Of a DNA stretch of 38,086 nucleotides, positions 24,397 through 34,402 are shown one piece after another. The notes under the pieces are model-generated. The model was not told where the DNA came from. It made no database searches and saw only the letters and a program-made list of their open reading frames with translations. The stretch comes from an uncultured Bacteroidales bacterium. Its GTDB lineage: Bacteria; Bacteroidota; Bacteroidia; Bacteroidales; P3. The translations under genes and the position numbers were made by a program. The DNA lies in the NCBI GenBank assembly GCA_937901525.1, contig CALDHX010000079.1, positions 1-38,086 on the forward strand. Direction: 5' to 3'. Numbering within the stretch: position 1 is the first letter of the stretch; each line of letters starts with the position of its first letter.

Positions 24397-25211
24397 TATT
24401 GTTCTTCTTTATTTGGAAAATCCGATGTCTTTACATCATCAACATATCTCTTTATTGCCTGAGTTATTTCCTCACCAAGGTTGAGATAACGTCTTAGGAA
24501 TCGTGGAGTAAACTCTTGTGTTATTCCAAGCATATCGTGAAGCACAAGCACTTGTCCATCAACTTCTCCACCAGCTCCTATACCTATAATAGGAATTCTT
24601 AATTCTTTTGCAATTCTTCCTGCAAGTTGTGCTGGTACTTTTTCTAAAACAATTGCAAAACAACCTGCTTCTTCAAGCAAATGTGCATCTGCTATTAGTT
24701 TTTCTGCTTCTTCTTCTGAGGTTGCTCTCACTGCATAACTTCCAAACTTGTTTATTGATTGTGGAGTCAAGCCTAAGTGTCCCATTACAGGGATTCCTGC
24801 CGATATTATTCTTTTTACTGATTCTAATATTTCTTCTCCACCCTCTAATTTAACAGCGTGCACCTCGGTTTCTTTCATTATGCGAATTGCAGAAGAGAGT
24901 GCTTGTTTGGAATTGCCTTGATAGGTTCCGAAAGGTAAATCACACACAATTAAAGCACGATTACATGCTCTTGCAACACTCGCTGCGTGATATATCATCT
25001 CATCAAGAGTAATTGGAAGCGTGCTTGAATATCCCGCCATAACGTTTGCTGCACTATCTCCTACAAGAATTATATCTACTTTTGCTAAATCAACCAAGGT
25101 TGCCATAGAATAATCGTAGGCTGTAAGCATTGCAATTTTTTCATTCTTATCTGCCATTGATTGCAATGTCTTTACGGTTACTCTTTTTGTATCTTTTGTT
25201 GCTACTGACAT
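24393..25211 (-). CDS. panB: 3-methyl-2-oxobutanoate hydroxymethyltransferase
   Basis: PanB makes ketopantoate from alpha-ketoisovalerate with methylene-tetrahydrofolate, the first step of pantothenate (and so coenzyme A) synthesis. The 272-residue protein shows MLTAYDYSMATLVDLAKVDIILVGDSAANVMAGY, LIVCDLPFGTYQ, VKLEGGE, VMGHLGLTPQSIN and IPIIGIGAGGEVDGQVLVLHDMLG. It begins MSVATKDTKRVTVKTLQSM. It is monocistronic here and convergent with yraN; the rest of the pathway is not in the window. Confidence 0.97.
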   Translation of the reverse strand: MSVATKDTKRVTVKTLQSMADKNEKIAMLTAYDYSMATLVDLAKVDIILVGDSAANVMAGYSSTLPITLDEMIYHAASVARACNRALIVCDLPFGTYQGNSKQALSSAIRIMKETEVHAVKLEGGEEILESVKRIISAGIPVMGHLGLTPQSINKFGSYAVRATSEEEAEKLIADAHLLEEAGCFAIVLEKVPAQLAGRIAKELRIPIIGIGAGGEVDGQVLVLHDMLGITQEFTPRFLRRYLNLGEEITQAIKRYVDDVKTSDFPNKEEQY

Positions 25212-25245
25212 CGTTTTTATGTTTATTTCTTTGTTTTTTGAACGG

Positions 25246-25253
25246 CAAAAGTA
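25246..25253 (-). promoter_or_regulatory. -7 element of panB
   Basis: TACTTTTG on the minus strand lies 34 bp before the panB start codon. No TTTG is seen at 19-21 bp upstream. Confidence 0.4.
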
Positions 25254-25295
25254 CTAATGTTTTTCTTTATATGCGTTATTTTGCATAATTATTTG

Positions 25296-25303
25296 TATTT
25301 TTG
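25296..25303 (+). promoter_or_regulatory. -7 element of ruvA-sprA
   Basis: TATTTTTG lies 26 bp before the ruvA ATG at 25330. The nearest upstream TTTG (25280-25283) is only 12 bp away, so the -33 is unassigned. Confidence 0.4.
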
Positions 25304-25329
25304 CTACGAAATTGTGCAGTTTGAAAATT

Positions 25330-25908
25330 ATGTTTGATTTTTTTGAAGGAAAATTTGTTGAAATAACACCCTCTTACATAATAGTTAATTGTGGAGGTGT
25401 TGGGTATAGAATAGAAATATCTTTAAACTCTTATACTGTTTTAAAAGAAAAAAGTGAAGGAAAGATCTTAGTGCATCATATTGTTAGAGAAGATGCTCAG
25501 CTTTTGTTTGGTTTTGAAAGCGAAAAAGAAAGGTCTTTATTTAAACACTTAATAAGTGTAAATGGTGTAGGTGCAAATACAGCAAGAATGATTCTTTCGT
25601 CTTTGAGTTGCGATGAATTAATTGAAGCTGTTGTAAATGAAAATGTTAATGTCATAAAATCCGTAAAAGGAATTGGATTAAAAACTGCTCAAAGAATAAT
25701 TATAGATTTAAAAGATAATTTAAGTAAGTTTGATTTCGTAAAAGCTGAAAGCATTTTTAGCAATAAAAATAGAGAAGAAGCGTTATTAGCATTGCAAACA
25801 CTTGGTTTTAACAAACCTGTTATAGAAAAAACTTTGGATAAGATATTAAAAACAAACGCTTCATTAGGAGTTGAAGAATTAATAAGACAAGCCTTAAAGG
25901 TTTTATAA
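25330..25908 (+). CDS. ruvA: Holliday junction DNA helicase subunit RuvA
   Basis: RuvA binds four-way junctions and guides the RuvB motor. The 192-residue product has the N-terminal OB domain (FEGKFVEITPSYIIVNCGGVGYRIEISL), the VREDAQLLFGFESEKERSLFKHLISVNGVGANTARMIL helix-hairpin-helix region with the second hairpin SVKGIGLKTAQRIIIDLKD, and the C-terminal RuvB-binding domain. I start at 25330 (MFDFFEG), six codons inside the longest open frame, because the family starts there. sprA follows after 11 bp, a neighbourhood seen in many Bacteroidota. Confidence 0.96.
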   Translation: MFDFFEGKFVEITPSYIIVNCGGVGYRIEISLNSYTVLKEKSEGKILVHHIVREDAQLLFGFESEKERSLFKHLISVNGVGANTARMILSSLSCDELIEAVVNENVNVIKSVKGIGLKTAQRIIIDLKDNLSKFDFVKAESIFSNKNREEALLALQTLGFNKPVIEKTLDKILKTNASLGVEELIRQALKVL

Positions 25909-25919
25909 CTTTTTTTTGA

Positions 25920-28900
25920 ATGAAACTACATATCAATAAAATATTCGTTTTACTATTTGTTTTTATTTGTAGCAATATTGCTTTTGCTCAAACGGATAGT
26001 TTGAAATATAATATTGATGAGAATTCCGATAGCCCTTTATTTCTTAGTACTCCTAACAATATTCAAACAGTTGTTGAATACGACCCTATAAATAATGAAT
26101 ATATTTTATTAAAAAAAGCAGGCGATTTGATTATTGAACGTATTCCGTTGTCATTTGAAGAGTATCAAAATTATGATATGGATAAAATGATAAGCAATTA
26201 TTGGAAAAATCGTTCTGCTACTGCTAAAATTTCGGCTTCTTCTAACGATGGTATGCTCGGAAACTTGATTCCTCAACTCAAAGTTAATAGCGAACTATTT
26301 GAAACTATATTTGGTGGACAAACAATTGATATTCGTCCGAGTGGAAACATTGAGTTGAAAATGGGGTTGGTTAATAATAGGAATGAAAACCTCGCTTTAA
26401 GTGAGAATCAACGTAGCACCACAAGTTTTGATTTTGATATGAATATGAATATCAATGCAATGGTGCAAATTGGTACGGCTATAAATTTCAATCTCAACTT
26501 TAATACAGAGGCAACCTTTGATTTTGAAAATGAATTAAAACTTAAATTTGAAGGAAAAGAAGATGACATTATTCAACTTATGGAAGCAGGTAATGTTTCT
26601 TTTCCTTTGCCTCTTACTCTCATTCAAGGAACGCAATCTTTGTGGGGTATAAAATCAAGACTTAAATTTGGAAATCTAACATTAGATGCTATCGTATCGC
26701 AACAAAAGTCAGAATCGAGCACAGTTACGGTTCAAGGCGGAGCTCAAATGCAAGAATTCAATTTTAAAGCCGATGAATATGATGAAAACAAACACTTTTT
26801 TCTTGCTCAATACTTTTACGATAATTATAACTCAGCAATGAGTACGCTTCCTATTATAAATTCAAATATTATAATTACAAAAATAGAGGTATGGCGTACA
26901 AATATTGGTTCTGCCGTAACAAACAATAGAAATCTTGTGGCATTTGCCGATTTAGGTGAATCAAAACCTTACGGACAGAATCCTATGATAGAATTTCCTG
27001 GTGTTTCTAATTTACCAGACCAATATCTTTCAAACCAATTGCTTCATATAGTAGATGTAAACGCGATAAGAGATATAAATTCCGTTAGTCCTTATCTTCA
27101 AGCTATGGGATTTGTTTCGGGACAAAACTACGAAAAAATTGAAAGTGCAAGAAAACTTTCGTCTTCTGAATTTACTTTTAATCCAAAATTAGGTTTTATT
27201 TCGCTTAATCAAGCATTAGCTGCTGACCAAGTATTAGCTGTCGCTTTCCGTTACCAAATTGTTGGCGATACTACATTATATCAAGTTGGAGAATTTTCAG
27301 ATGAAGGAATAGCTGACCCAAATACTCTTGTGGTTAAATTATTAAAAAGTTCATCTCTAAACGTTAGAAATCCTATGTGGAAGTTAATGATGAAAAACGT
27401 TTACAGATTGAATGCTTATCAAGTATCACAAGAAGATTTTAGGTTAAATATTCTTTACCAAGCCGATGAAGATGGTGTTCAAACAGGATATTTTAGAGAA
27501 GGAAACCTTAATGGAGTTCCTTTAATACAGGTTTTTGGATTAGACCGTATGGATAATCAGCAAAATATGTATCCTGATGGAGTTTTTGACTTTGTTGACA
27601 ACGCCTCTACTATAGGAGGAACAATAGAAAAGAATAAAGGTGTTATTTATTTCCCAACAGTAGAACCTTTTGGTAAGGATTTGAGAGAAATTCTACAAGA
27701 TGATGAACTTGCAGATAAATATTGTTTTGATTCTCTCTACACTTTGACTCTTTCACAAGCAAGACAATATCCAGATAAGAACAAATTCTATTTAGAAGGT
27801 AGATATAAATCTTCTTCGGGTTCGGAAATTTCTTTGAATGCAATGAATATTCCACAAGGTTCTGTAAAAGTAATGGCCGGAGGTATTGTTTTAACAGAAG
27901 GAGTTGATTATACTGTAGATTATGCAATGGGTAGAGTTAGGATTATCAATCAAGGATATTTAAATTCTGGTACTCCGATTAGCGTTTCCACAGAATCCAA
28001 TTCTACATTTTCACCTGTAACAAAATATATGACAGGATTAAGAGCCAATTATGAAATAAATAGAGATTTTATGATTGGTGCTACATTAATGAATCTAAGA
28101 GAAAGTCCTCTTACTCAAAAAGTAAACTATCAAGAAGAGCCTATTAGTAATACAATATGGGGAATGGATTTAACATATAAAAAAGAACTTCCTATAATTA
28201 CAAAATTAATAGACTTATTGCCATTCTATCAAACAAAATCACCATCAATACTAAATCTAACTGCTGAATTTGCACACTTCATTCCAGGAAATCCAAATGT
28301 AATTGGTAATTCTGGAACAGCATATATTGACGATTTTGAAGCTGCAAAACGCTCTTATGATTTAAAAATGATAGGTTCTTGGTTTCTTGCCTCAACTCCA
28401 CAAGACTACAACACATCTGCCCCATTATTTCCTGAGACAAGTAAAGATTTAGGTTTAACTTATGGATTCAATAGAGCAAAAATAGCTTGGTATTCAATAG
28501 ATGATAATTTCTACACCCCATCTGCACCTTCAAATATAACTAATAACGACAAGTCTCAGCCATACGCAAGACCTATAAAAGAAACAGAAATTCGTCCAAA
28601 CAAAGAAATCCCGCAAGGACAAATACAAACACTTAGAGAATTTAATATTGCATACTATCCAAGCGAAAGAGGACCTTATAATTTTGACACTCTTTCTGCT
28701 TATTCCGCAGGTCTAAATCCTGATGGAACGCTTCGCGCTCCTGAAACTCGCTGGGGAGGAATCATGCGTAAATTAGAATCGACCGATTTTGAAACAACAA
28801 ACATTGAATACATTGAATTTTGGTTAATGGATCCATTTATAGAAAATCCATATCATAGCGGAGGAAAACTTTACTTTAACTTAGGAGAAGTTTCAGAAGA

Positions 28901-31900
28901 CATTCTAAGAGATGGTAGGAAATCCTTTGAAAATGGTTTGCCAATATCATCAGAAATCATAGATGTAGACTCTACAATATGGGGAAGAGTACCAAAATTA
29001 CAAGCAGTAGTAAACGCATTCAGCAACGATCCTCAATCACGTCAATACCAAGATATAGGATATGATGGACTTTCCTCAACAGATGAAAGAAATTATCACC
29101 AAACATTCTTACAAAAAATACAAAATCAAGTAGAAGCACAAGCATACAACGCAATAACCTCCGACCCTTCTGCCGATGATTTTACTTATTTTAGAAATCA
29201 ATCCTACGATCAAAACGATATAAAAATCACAGATCGTTATAAAAAATACAATAATACGGAAGGCAACTCCTCAGTTGTATCAGACAACTCACAATACTCC
29301 TCACAAGCAACCTCACTTCCTAATGTAGAGGACATAAACCAAGACAACACTTTAAGCGAAGCAGAAAACTATTATGAATACATAATAAATCTAACACCAG
29401 GCGATATGGTAATTGGCAAAAACTGTATTACCGACATACAAGAAGCCACAAGCGTGCCATTACCTAATGGAGAAACTACAAATTGCAAATGGTATCAATT
29501 CAAAATTCCAATAAGAGAACCACATCGTAAAGTAGGAGTAATAGAAGGTTTTCAATCCATCAAATTCGTACGATTATTTTTAAAAGATTTTGAGGACCCA
29601 ATAATTCTAAGATTTGCAACATTTGAACTTGTCAGTGGAGAATGGAGAAAATATACAGACAATCTCCTAACACCAGGCTTATATCCGAGCGGAACGCAAA
29701 CAGAAAACACAACTTTTACCGTAGCCTCTGTAAACATTGAAGAAAACGGAAAAAGAAGTCCAATACCTTACGTTCTACCCCCAGGAATTGAAAGAGAAAA
29801 GATTTACTCTACCACATCAATGACTGATATGAACGAACAAGCTCAAAGCATAAAAATAGGAGAGCTATCAGACGGAGACGCAAGAGCAATATACAAATCC
29901 ATGGAATTAGACATGCGACAATACAAACACTTAAAAATGTTTGTCCATGCAGAACAGTTACACGAATTTGACCAATACAATACAGGAGATTTAACTCTAT
30001 TTGTTCGTTTAGGAACAGACTTTACAAACAATTACTATGAATATGAACTACCATTAACCTTTACTCCATGGTACACCGGATATAGCAGCGAAGAACTCAT
30101 TTGGCCAGAAAACAATAATGTTGATATTGACTTAGAAAGACTTGTAAAAGTAAAAGAAAATCGTAATGCAAGAATAAGAGCAAACGACAACACAGTTTCT
30201 TCCACCATACCATACTACGAAATAATAGATGGCAAAAAAATGACTGTTGTCGGAATGCCAAACATAGCAGGAGTAAAAGTTTTAATGATAGGAATACGCA
30301 ATCCTAAAAAACAAAACTTAAATGACGATGATGACATGCTACCAAAATCTGCTGAAATTTGGATAAACGAATTACGACTTACCGACTTTAATCGTTCAGG
30401 AGGTTGGGCTGCAACAGGCTTTGCAAGGACAAACTTAGCAGATTTAGGAGACGTTTCCTTCTCAGCATCGCACCGTTCAGCGGGATTTGCATCATTAGAC
30501 CAATCAATTTCAGAAATATCACAAGATGCAACAACTGCACTTGACTTTGCCACCAACATAGAAGTAGGAAAATTCTTCCCAGAAGACTGGGGCGTTCGCC
30601 TACCTGTTCACTTTGATTACTCACAATCAGTAAGCAATCCAAGATATAATCCACTTGACCCAGACGTTAAATTAGAAAACGACTTATTAAGTTATCGTAC
30701 AGAAACAGAACGCGATTCTATTCGACACATGGTACAAGATTTTGTAAGTCGCACAAACTTCAATTTAATGAATATAAGAAAAGATCGTTTAGGAGATAGA
30801 GCCTTAGAACGTCATTTCTACGACATAGAAAACTGGAACGGGTCATACTCTTACGCTTCCACATTTATGAGAGATGTAGACATTGAATACAACTCAAAAA
30901 AACAACACAGAGGAACCTTAGCCTATCAATACGATGTAAAATCAAAAGGTTGGAAGCCTTTCAACAAAATGAAAATTTTCAAACCAAAAGCATTTGCAAT
31001 TATTAGAGACTTTACCCTGCACTATGCACCTAAATCCTTCTCCTTTAAAGCAGAAGTAGTAAGAGATTTTGAAGAAACCCTACTTAGAGCAAAGAGTCAA
31101 GGTTTAATTATAATGGAACCATACTTTTTCAAGCAATTCTACGTAAATAGAGCCTATACATTCAAATACGACATAACATCAAACATAAAATTTGAATACG
31201 ATGCCACTGTCAATTCTCTAATAGAAGAGCCAAGAGGAAGAATAGACACAGGAGAAAAGAAAGACTCTGTTTGGAATTCTATTTTAGAACTTGGACGAGC
31301 ACAACAATTCACACAAAACTATAAGCTAAATGCCAACATACCTATTAACAAAATTCCAATTTTTGATTGGGTTCGTCTCAACGGCTCTTACAGTGGAACA
31401 TACAAATTCATTTCTTCCTCACAAGCAACACGTTCTCTTGGAAATAACATAGAAAATTCAAGAAGGATATCAGCAACAGCCAATTTCAATTTAATGACAC
31501 TTTACAACAAACTACCTATTGTAAAGAAAGCATACGAAAAACAAGGCAAGAGTAATATGCCAAAACGTCCTGAAATGGGCTTATCTCGCAGAAAAGAAAA
31601 AGAACCAAAACAAGTAGAACAAGAAGTAGTAGAAGATTCCATATCAAGCACTCAAAAATTCTTAAAAGAAGCACTTAATTTCAGCATACGACTTGTTACT
31701 TCAGTAAAATCTGCTTCAATAAATTATAGTCGCACAGACGGAACAAGTGTACCCGGATTTATGCCTGTTGCAAAATGGTTAGGCACATCACCAAAAGATG
31801 GATTTGCACCTGGATTTGCATTCGTATTTGGCTCACAAAACCTTTCTTTTATTGACAATGCTATAAGAAATTCCTGGTTAAGTAAAGACACGATGCTAAA

Positions 31901-33089
31901 TGCCGCCTTAAATCAAAAGATGACAGAAAACATAAACGCACAAATAAAGATTGAACCAATAAAAGAATTTAATATAGACATAAGTTTCAAACGCAATAAG
32001 AGTGAGGTATATTCAGCATACTATAAATTCGACCCACTTTCACAAGAAGTAGAAGGGCCACTCTCACCACTAAGCACCGGAAGATACAGCATTTCATTCT
32101 TTGCTCTACCAACCAATTTCATAGGAAGCGATGAGAATAACGTAAGTCAAATTTTCAATCAATTCCTTGAAAACAGAGAAATAATAGCACGCAGATTAGC
32201 AGCAAGCAATGCAGCATTTAACCCAGACTATTCAGGCAATCTAATACAAGACACCATAAACGGAAGATTATATCCTGATGGTTATGGAGCAACAAGCCAA
32301 CAAGTTTTGATACCAGCATTCCTTGCAGCTTATAGTGGCACAGATGCTTCCACACAAAGCCTATCCCCTTTCATAAGCATTCCTTTGCCAAACTGGAAAA
32401 TTAGTTATACCGGATTAAACAAAAATGAATGGGTAAAAAAATGGGCTAATTCCATAACACTTTCTTCAAACTACTCTTGCGATTACACCGTTGGAGCCTT
32501 TACTTCCGACAATAGAGTGCCAATTGCAGACCCTAACTATGATTATGGAACAGAATGGATAAGAAGCGAACTAAGCAATAACTTCATTGCAAGGGATGTA
32601 ATAGACCAAGTAACAATTAACGAACAATTCTCACCATTAGTTAAGATGGACGTTAACCTTAAAAACTCATTCCAAACAAACTTTGAAATAAGACGCGAAC
32701 GCAACTTATCACTCTCATTTTCCAACCTTCAACTTACTGAAATCAACAGAATGTCCTATGTAATTGGAGGAGGATACCGTTTCAAAGACGTAGAATTAAA
32801 TATAAGAATGGGAGGCGGAAGTTCAAAACAATTGAAAAGTGATATTTTAGTAAAAGCCGATTTTGCATTAAACATCAACAAAACAACACTTCGCAAAATA
32901 GACCAAAACGTAAATCTTGTATCCTCAGGAGCCAAGATTCTATCTCTTAACCTTTCGGGCGAATACTCTCTAACAGAACAATTAGTTCTTAGAGCCTACT
33001 TTGAAATGACAATGAACACACCATTCGTTTCAAACTCCTATCCTAATTCCACAACACAAGGCGGATTCTCTCTAAGAATTACTTTATAA
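25920..33089 (+). CDS. sprA: Type IX secretion outer-membrane translocon SprA (Sov)
   Basis: SprA is the very large single-polypeptide outer-membrane barrel through which type IX cargo leaves the cell. The 2389-residue length is right for the family. It begins with a signal peptide (1-24, ending IAFAQ). SprA-type repeats are visible: LNLTAEFAHFIPGNPN with GTAYIDDFEAAKRSYDL, IEYIEFWLMDPF, SAEIWINELRLTDFN, and many alternating beta strands up to the C-terminal GGFSLRITL. Synonymous base choice seems to shift about a third of the way in (see findings). It lies 11 bp after ruvA. The partner cargo in this window is the protein at 16928-19513. Confidence 0.96.
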   Translation: MKLHINKIFVLLFVFICSNIAFAQTDSLKYNIDENSDSPLFLSTPNNIQTVVEYDPINNEYILLKKAGDLIIERIPLSFEEYQNYDMDKMISNYWKNRSATAKISASSNDGMLGNLIPQLKVNSELFETIFGGQTIDIRPSGNIELKMGLVNNRNENLALSENQRSTTSFDFDMNMNINAMVQIGTAINFNLNFNTEATFDFENELKLKFEGKEDDIIQLMEAGNVSFPLPLTLIQGTQSLWGIKSRLKFGNLTLDAIVSQQKSESSTVTVQGGAQMQEFNFKADEYDENKHFFLAQYFYDNYNSAMSTLPIINSNIIITKIEVWRTNIGSAVTNNRNLVAFADLGESKPYGQNPMIEFPGVSNLPDQYLSNQLLHIVDVNAIRDINSVSPYLQAMGFVSGQNYEKIESARKLSSSEFTFNPKLGFISLNQALAADQVLAVAFRYQIVGDTTLYQVGEFSDEGIADPNTLVVKLLKSSSLNVRNPMWKLMMKNVYRLNAYQVSQEDFRLNILYQADEDGVQTGYFREGNLNGVPLIQVFGLDRMDNQQNMYPDGVFDFVDNASTIGGTIEKNKGVIYFPTVEPFGKDLREILQDDELADKYCFDSLYTLTLSQARQYPDKNKFYLEGRYKSSSGSEISLNAMNIPQGSVKVMAGGIVLTEGVDYTVDYAMGRVRIINQGYLNSGTPISVSTESNSTFSPVTKYMTGLRANYEINRDFMIGATLMNLRESPLTQKVNYQEEPISNTIWGMDLTYKKELPIITKLIDLLPFYQTKSPSILNLTAEFAHFIPGNPNVIGNSGTAYIDDFEAAKRSYDLKMIGSWFLASTPQDYNTSAPLFPETSKDLGLTYGFNRAKIAWYSIDDNFYTPSAPSNITNNDKSQPYARPIKETEIRPNKEIPQGQIQTLREFNIAYYPSERGPYNFDTLSAYSAGLNPDGTLRAPETRWGGIMRKLESTDFETTNIEYIEFWLMDPFIENPYHSGGKLYFNLGEVSEDILRDGRKSFENGLPISSEIIDVDSTIWGRVPKLQAVVNAFSNDPQSRQYQDIGYDGLSSTDERNYHQTFLQKIQNQVEAQAYNAITSDPSADDFTYFRNQSYDQNDIKITDRYKKYNNTEGNSSVVSDNSQYSSQATSLPNVEDINQDNTLSEAENYYEYIINLTPGDMVIGKNCITDIQEATSVPLPNGETTNCKWYQFKIPIREPHRKVGVIEGFQSIKFVRLFLKDFEDPIILRFATFELVSGEWRKYTDNLLTPGLYPSGTQTENTTFTVASVNIEENGKRSPIPYVLPPGIEREKIYSTTSMTDMNEQAQSIKIGELSDGDARAIYKSMELDMRQYKHLKMFVHAEQLHEFDQYNTGDLTLFVRLGTDFTNNYYEYELPLTFTPWYTGYSSEELIWPENNNVDIDLERLVKVKENRNARIRANDNTVSSTIPYYEIIDGKKMTVVGMPNIAGVKVLMIGIRNPKKQNLNDDDDMLPKSAEIWINELRLTDFNRSGGWAATGFARTNLADLGDVSFSASHRSAGFASLDQSISEISQDATTALDFATNIEVGKFFPEDWGVRLPVHFDYSQSVSNPRYNPLDPDVKLENDLLSYRTETERDSIRHMVQDFVSRTNFNLMNIRKDRLGDRALERHFYDIENWNGSYSYASTFMRDVDIEYNSKKQHRGTLAYQYDVKSKGWKPFNKMKIFKPKAFAIIRDFTLHYAPKSFSFKAEVVRDFEETLLRAKSQGLIIMEPYFFKQFYVNRAYTFKYDITSNIKFEYDATVNSLIEEPRGRIDTGEKKDSVWNSILELGRAQQFTQNYKLNANIPINKIPIFDWVRLNGSYSGTYKFISSSQATRSLGNNIENSRRISATANFNLMTLYNKLPIVKKAYEKQGKSNMPKRPEMGLSRRKEKEPKQVEQEVVEDSISSTQKFLKEALNFSIRLVTSVKSASINYSRTDGTSVPGFMPVAKWLGTSPKDGFAPGFAFVFGSQNLSFIDNAIRNSWLSKDTMLNAALNQKMTENINAQIKIEPIKEFNIDISFKRNKSEVYSAYYKFDPLSQEVEGPLSPLSTGRYSISFFALPTNFIGSDENNVSQIFNQFLENREIIARRLAASNAAFNPDYSGNLIQDTINGRLYPDGYGATSQQVLIPAFLAAYSGTDASTQSLSPFISIPLPNWKISYTGLNKNEWVKKWANSITLSSNYSCDYTVGAFTSDNRVPIADPNYDYGTEWIRSELSNNFIARDVIDQVTINEQFSPLVKMDVNLKNSFQTNFEIRRERNLSLSFSNLQLTEINRMSYVIGGGYRFKDVELNIRMGGGSSKQLKSDILVKADFALNINKTTLRKIDQNVNLVSSGAKILSLNLSGEYSLTEQLVLRAYFEMTMNTPFVSNSYPNSTTQGGFSLRITL

Positions 33090-33094
33090 AAGTC

Positions 33095-33124
33095 TTTGTT
33101 TTTTTGTTTTTTATTGTACATTTG
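33095..33124 (+). promoter_or_regulatory. Promoter of the beta-barrel paralogue operon
   Basis: TTTG (33095-33098), an 18-bp spacer and TACATTTG (33117-33124) begin right after the sprA stop codon and end 19 bp before the next ATG. The spacer is one base short of the usual range. Confidence 0.5.
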
Positions 33125-33143
33125 CAAAAAAAACTTTAAGAGT

Positions 33144-33743
33144 ATGAAAAAGACATTAACATTTTTAGCAATAGCATTAGTGCTTTGCGTAGGTTTTAAG
33201 CCTCTTTCGGCACAAGACACAAACCGTTGGGACGCCCGTTTAGGAGTTGGTCTCTTTGGAGCTCAAGATGTAGTTGGTTTATTAACCATTGGATTAGGGG
33301 AATTTGTTGATGGAGAGACTGTCTCTTCGTCAGGATTTTTACCTTTAATTACTCCAAGTTTGGAAATGTCATATACGTGCAATGAATATATAAGTGTTGG
33401 AGCACAATTAACACTTGGTTTCGCCAGCGAAGAATATGAATATTACAACACAACTCAAAAAGGTAATTCATTTATGCTTTACCCTACCCTAATGGCGAAT
33501 TTGAAAGTCAATTACCTTAAAAAAAATAACTTTTCAATGTATGGACTCTTTGGATTAGGAGCAACAAACTATTTTGTAGTAAATAACGACCCTTATAACT
33601 CCACAAACCTTATTTATCTTGTAACACCTATGTTCAACTTCTATCCTTTATGCTTTTCAACCAATAAAGACAACGGATTTTATATGGAAGTAGGCTGGGG
33701 AAGTAAAGGTTGGTTAAACTTAGGTTGGGAAATGAAATTATAG
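33144..33743 (+). CDS. Outer-membrane beta-barrel-like protein, paralogue 1
   Basis: The 199-residue product has a signal peptide (1-24, ending LSAQ). The mature part is rich in alternating beta strands and aromatic residues and ends NLGWEMKL, consistent with a small outer-membrane barrel, although no named family is certain. I start it at 33144, since an upstream in-frame ATG at 33096 precedes the -7 box. It is a close relative of the next gene: 34 of the first 36 residues are identical, and the C-terminal FSTNxDNGFY and GSKGxLNLGWEMKL are shared. Function unknown. Confidence 0.8.
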   Translation: MKKTLTFLAIALVLCVGFKPLSAQDTNRWDARLGVGLFGAQDVVGLLTIGLGEFVDGETVSSSGFLPLITPSLEMSYTCNEYISVGAQLTLGFASEEYEYYNTTQKGNSFMLYPTLMANLKVNYLKKNNFSMYGLFGLGATNYFVVNNDPYNSTNLIYLVTPMFNFYPLCFSTNKDNGFYMEVGWGSKGWLNLGWEMKL

Positions 33744-33774
33744 TTTCAAAAATTAGAAGAAAAACTTTAAGAAT

Positions 33775-34377
33775 ATGAAAAAAATATTAACATTTTTAGC
33801 GATAGCATTAGTGCTTTGCGTAAGTTTTAAGCCACTTTCGGCACAAGACACAAACCGTTGGGACGCTCGTTTAGGAGTTGGTTTCTTTGGTCTTCAAGAT
33901 ATAGTTCCAATATTAGCAGTTGGATTAGGAGAATATGTAGATGAAGACATTAACACTTTGTCTGAAATTGTCCCTATCGCAACTCCGAGTTTAGATATGT
34001 CATACGAATGCACTAAACACATAAGCGTTGGAGCACAAATAACACTTGGATTCGCCAACGAAAAATATAAATACAATCGTACAAATAAAATAGGAAACAC
34101 CTCTATAATTTACCCTACTATAATGGCAAACCTAAAAGCAAATTACTTGAAGAAAAATAATTTTTCAATGTATCTACTTTTAGGATTAGGTATTTCAAAC
34201 TATTTTGTAATAGACAACAACCCAACATATTCATCAATAGGAGTTAATTACTTTGCAATTCCTATGTTTAACATCTATCCTTTGTGCTTCTCAACCAATA
34301 GAGACAACGGATTTTATATAGAAATAGGCTATGGAAGTAAAGGCTATTTAAACTTAGGTTGGGAAATGAAATTATAA
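33775..34377 (+). CDS. Outer-membrane beta-barrel-like protein, paralogue 2
   Basis: The 200-residue product has the same plan as the preceding gene: signal peptide, DTNRWDARLGVGFFG, and a barrel-like body ending in NLGWEMKL. The central region (about 40-160) diverges more than both ends. The 13 bp around the start codons are also similar (ACTTTAAGAnTATGAAAA), so the duplication included the translation start region. The gap of 31 bp and lack of a promoter suggest co-transcription with paralogue 1. Function unknown. Confidence 0.8.
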   Translation: MKKILTFLAIALVLCVSFKPLSAQDTNRWDARLGVGFFGLQDIVPILAVGLGEYVDEDINTLSEIVPIATPSLDMSYECTKHISVGAQITLGFANEKYKYNRTNKIGNTSIIYPTIMANLKANYLKKNNFSMYLLLGLGISNYFVIDNNPTYSSIGVNYFAIPMFNIYPLCFSTNRDNGFYIEIGYGSKGYLNLGWEMKL

Positions 34378-34402
34378 GAAAAAACAATAAAAATATATAC
34401 GT

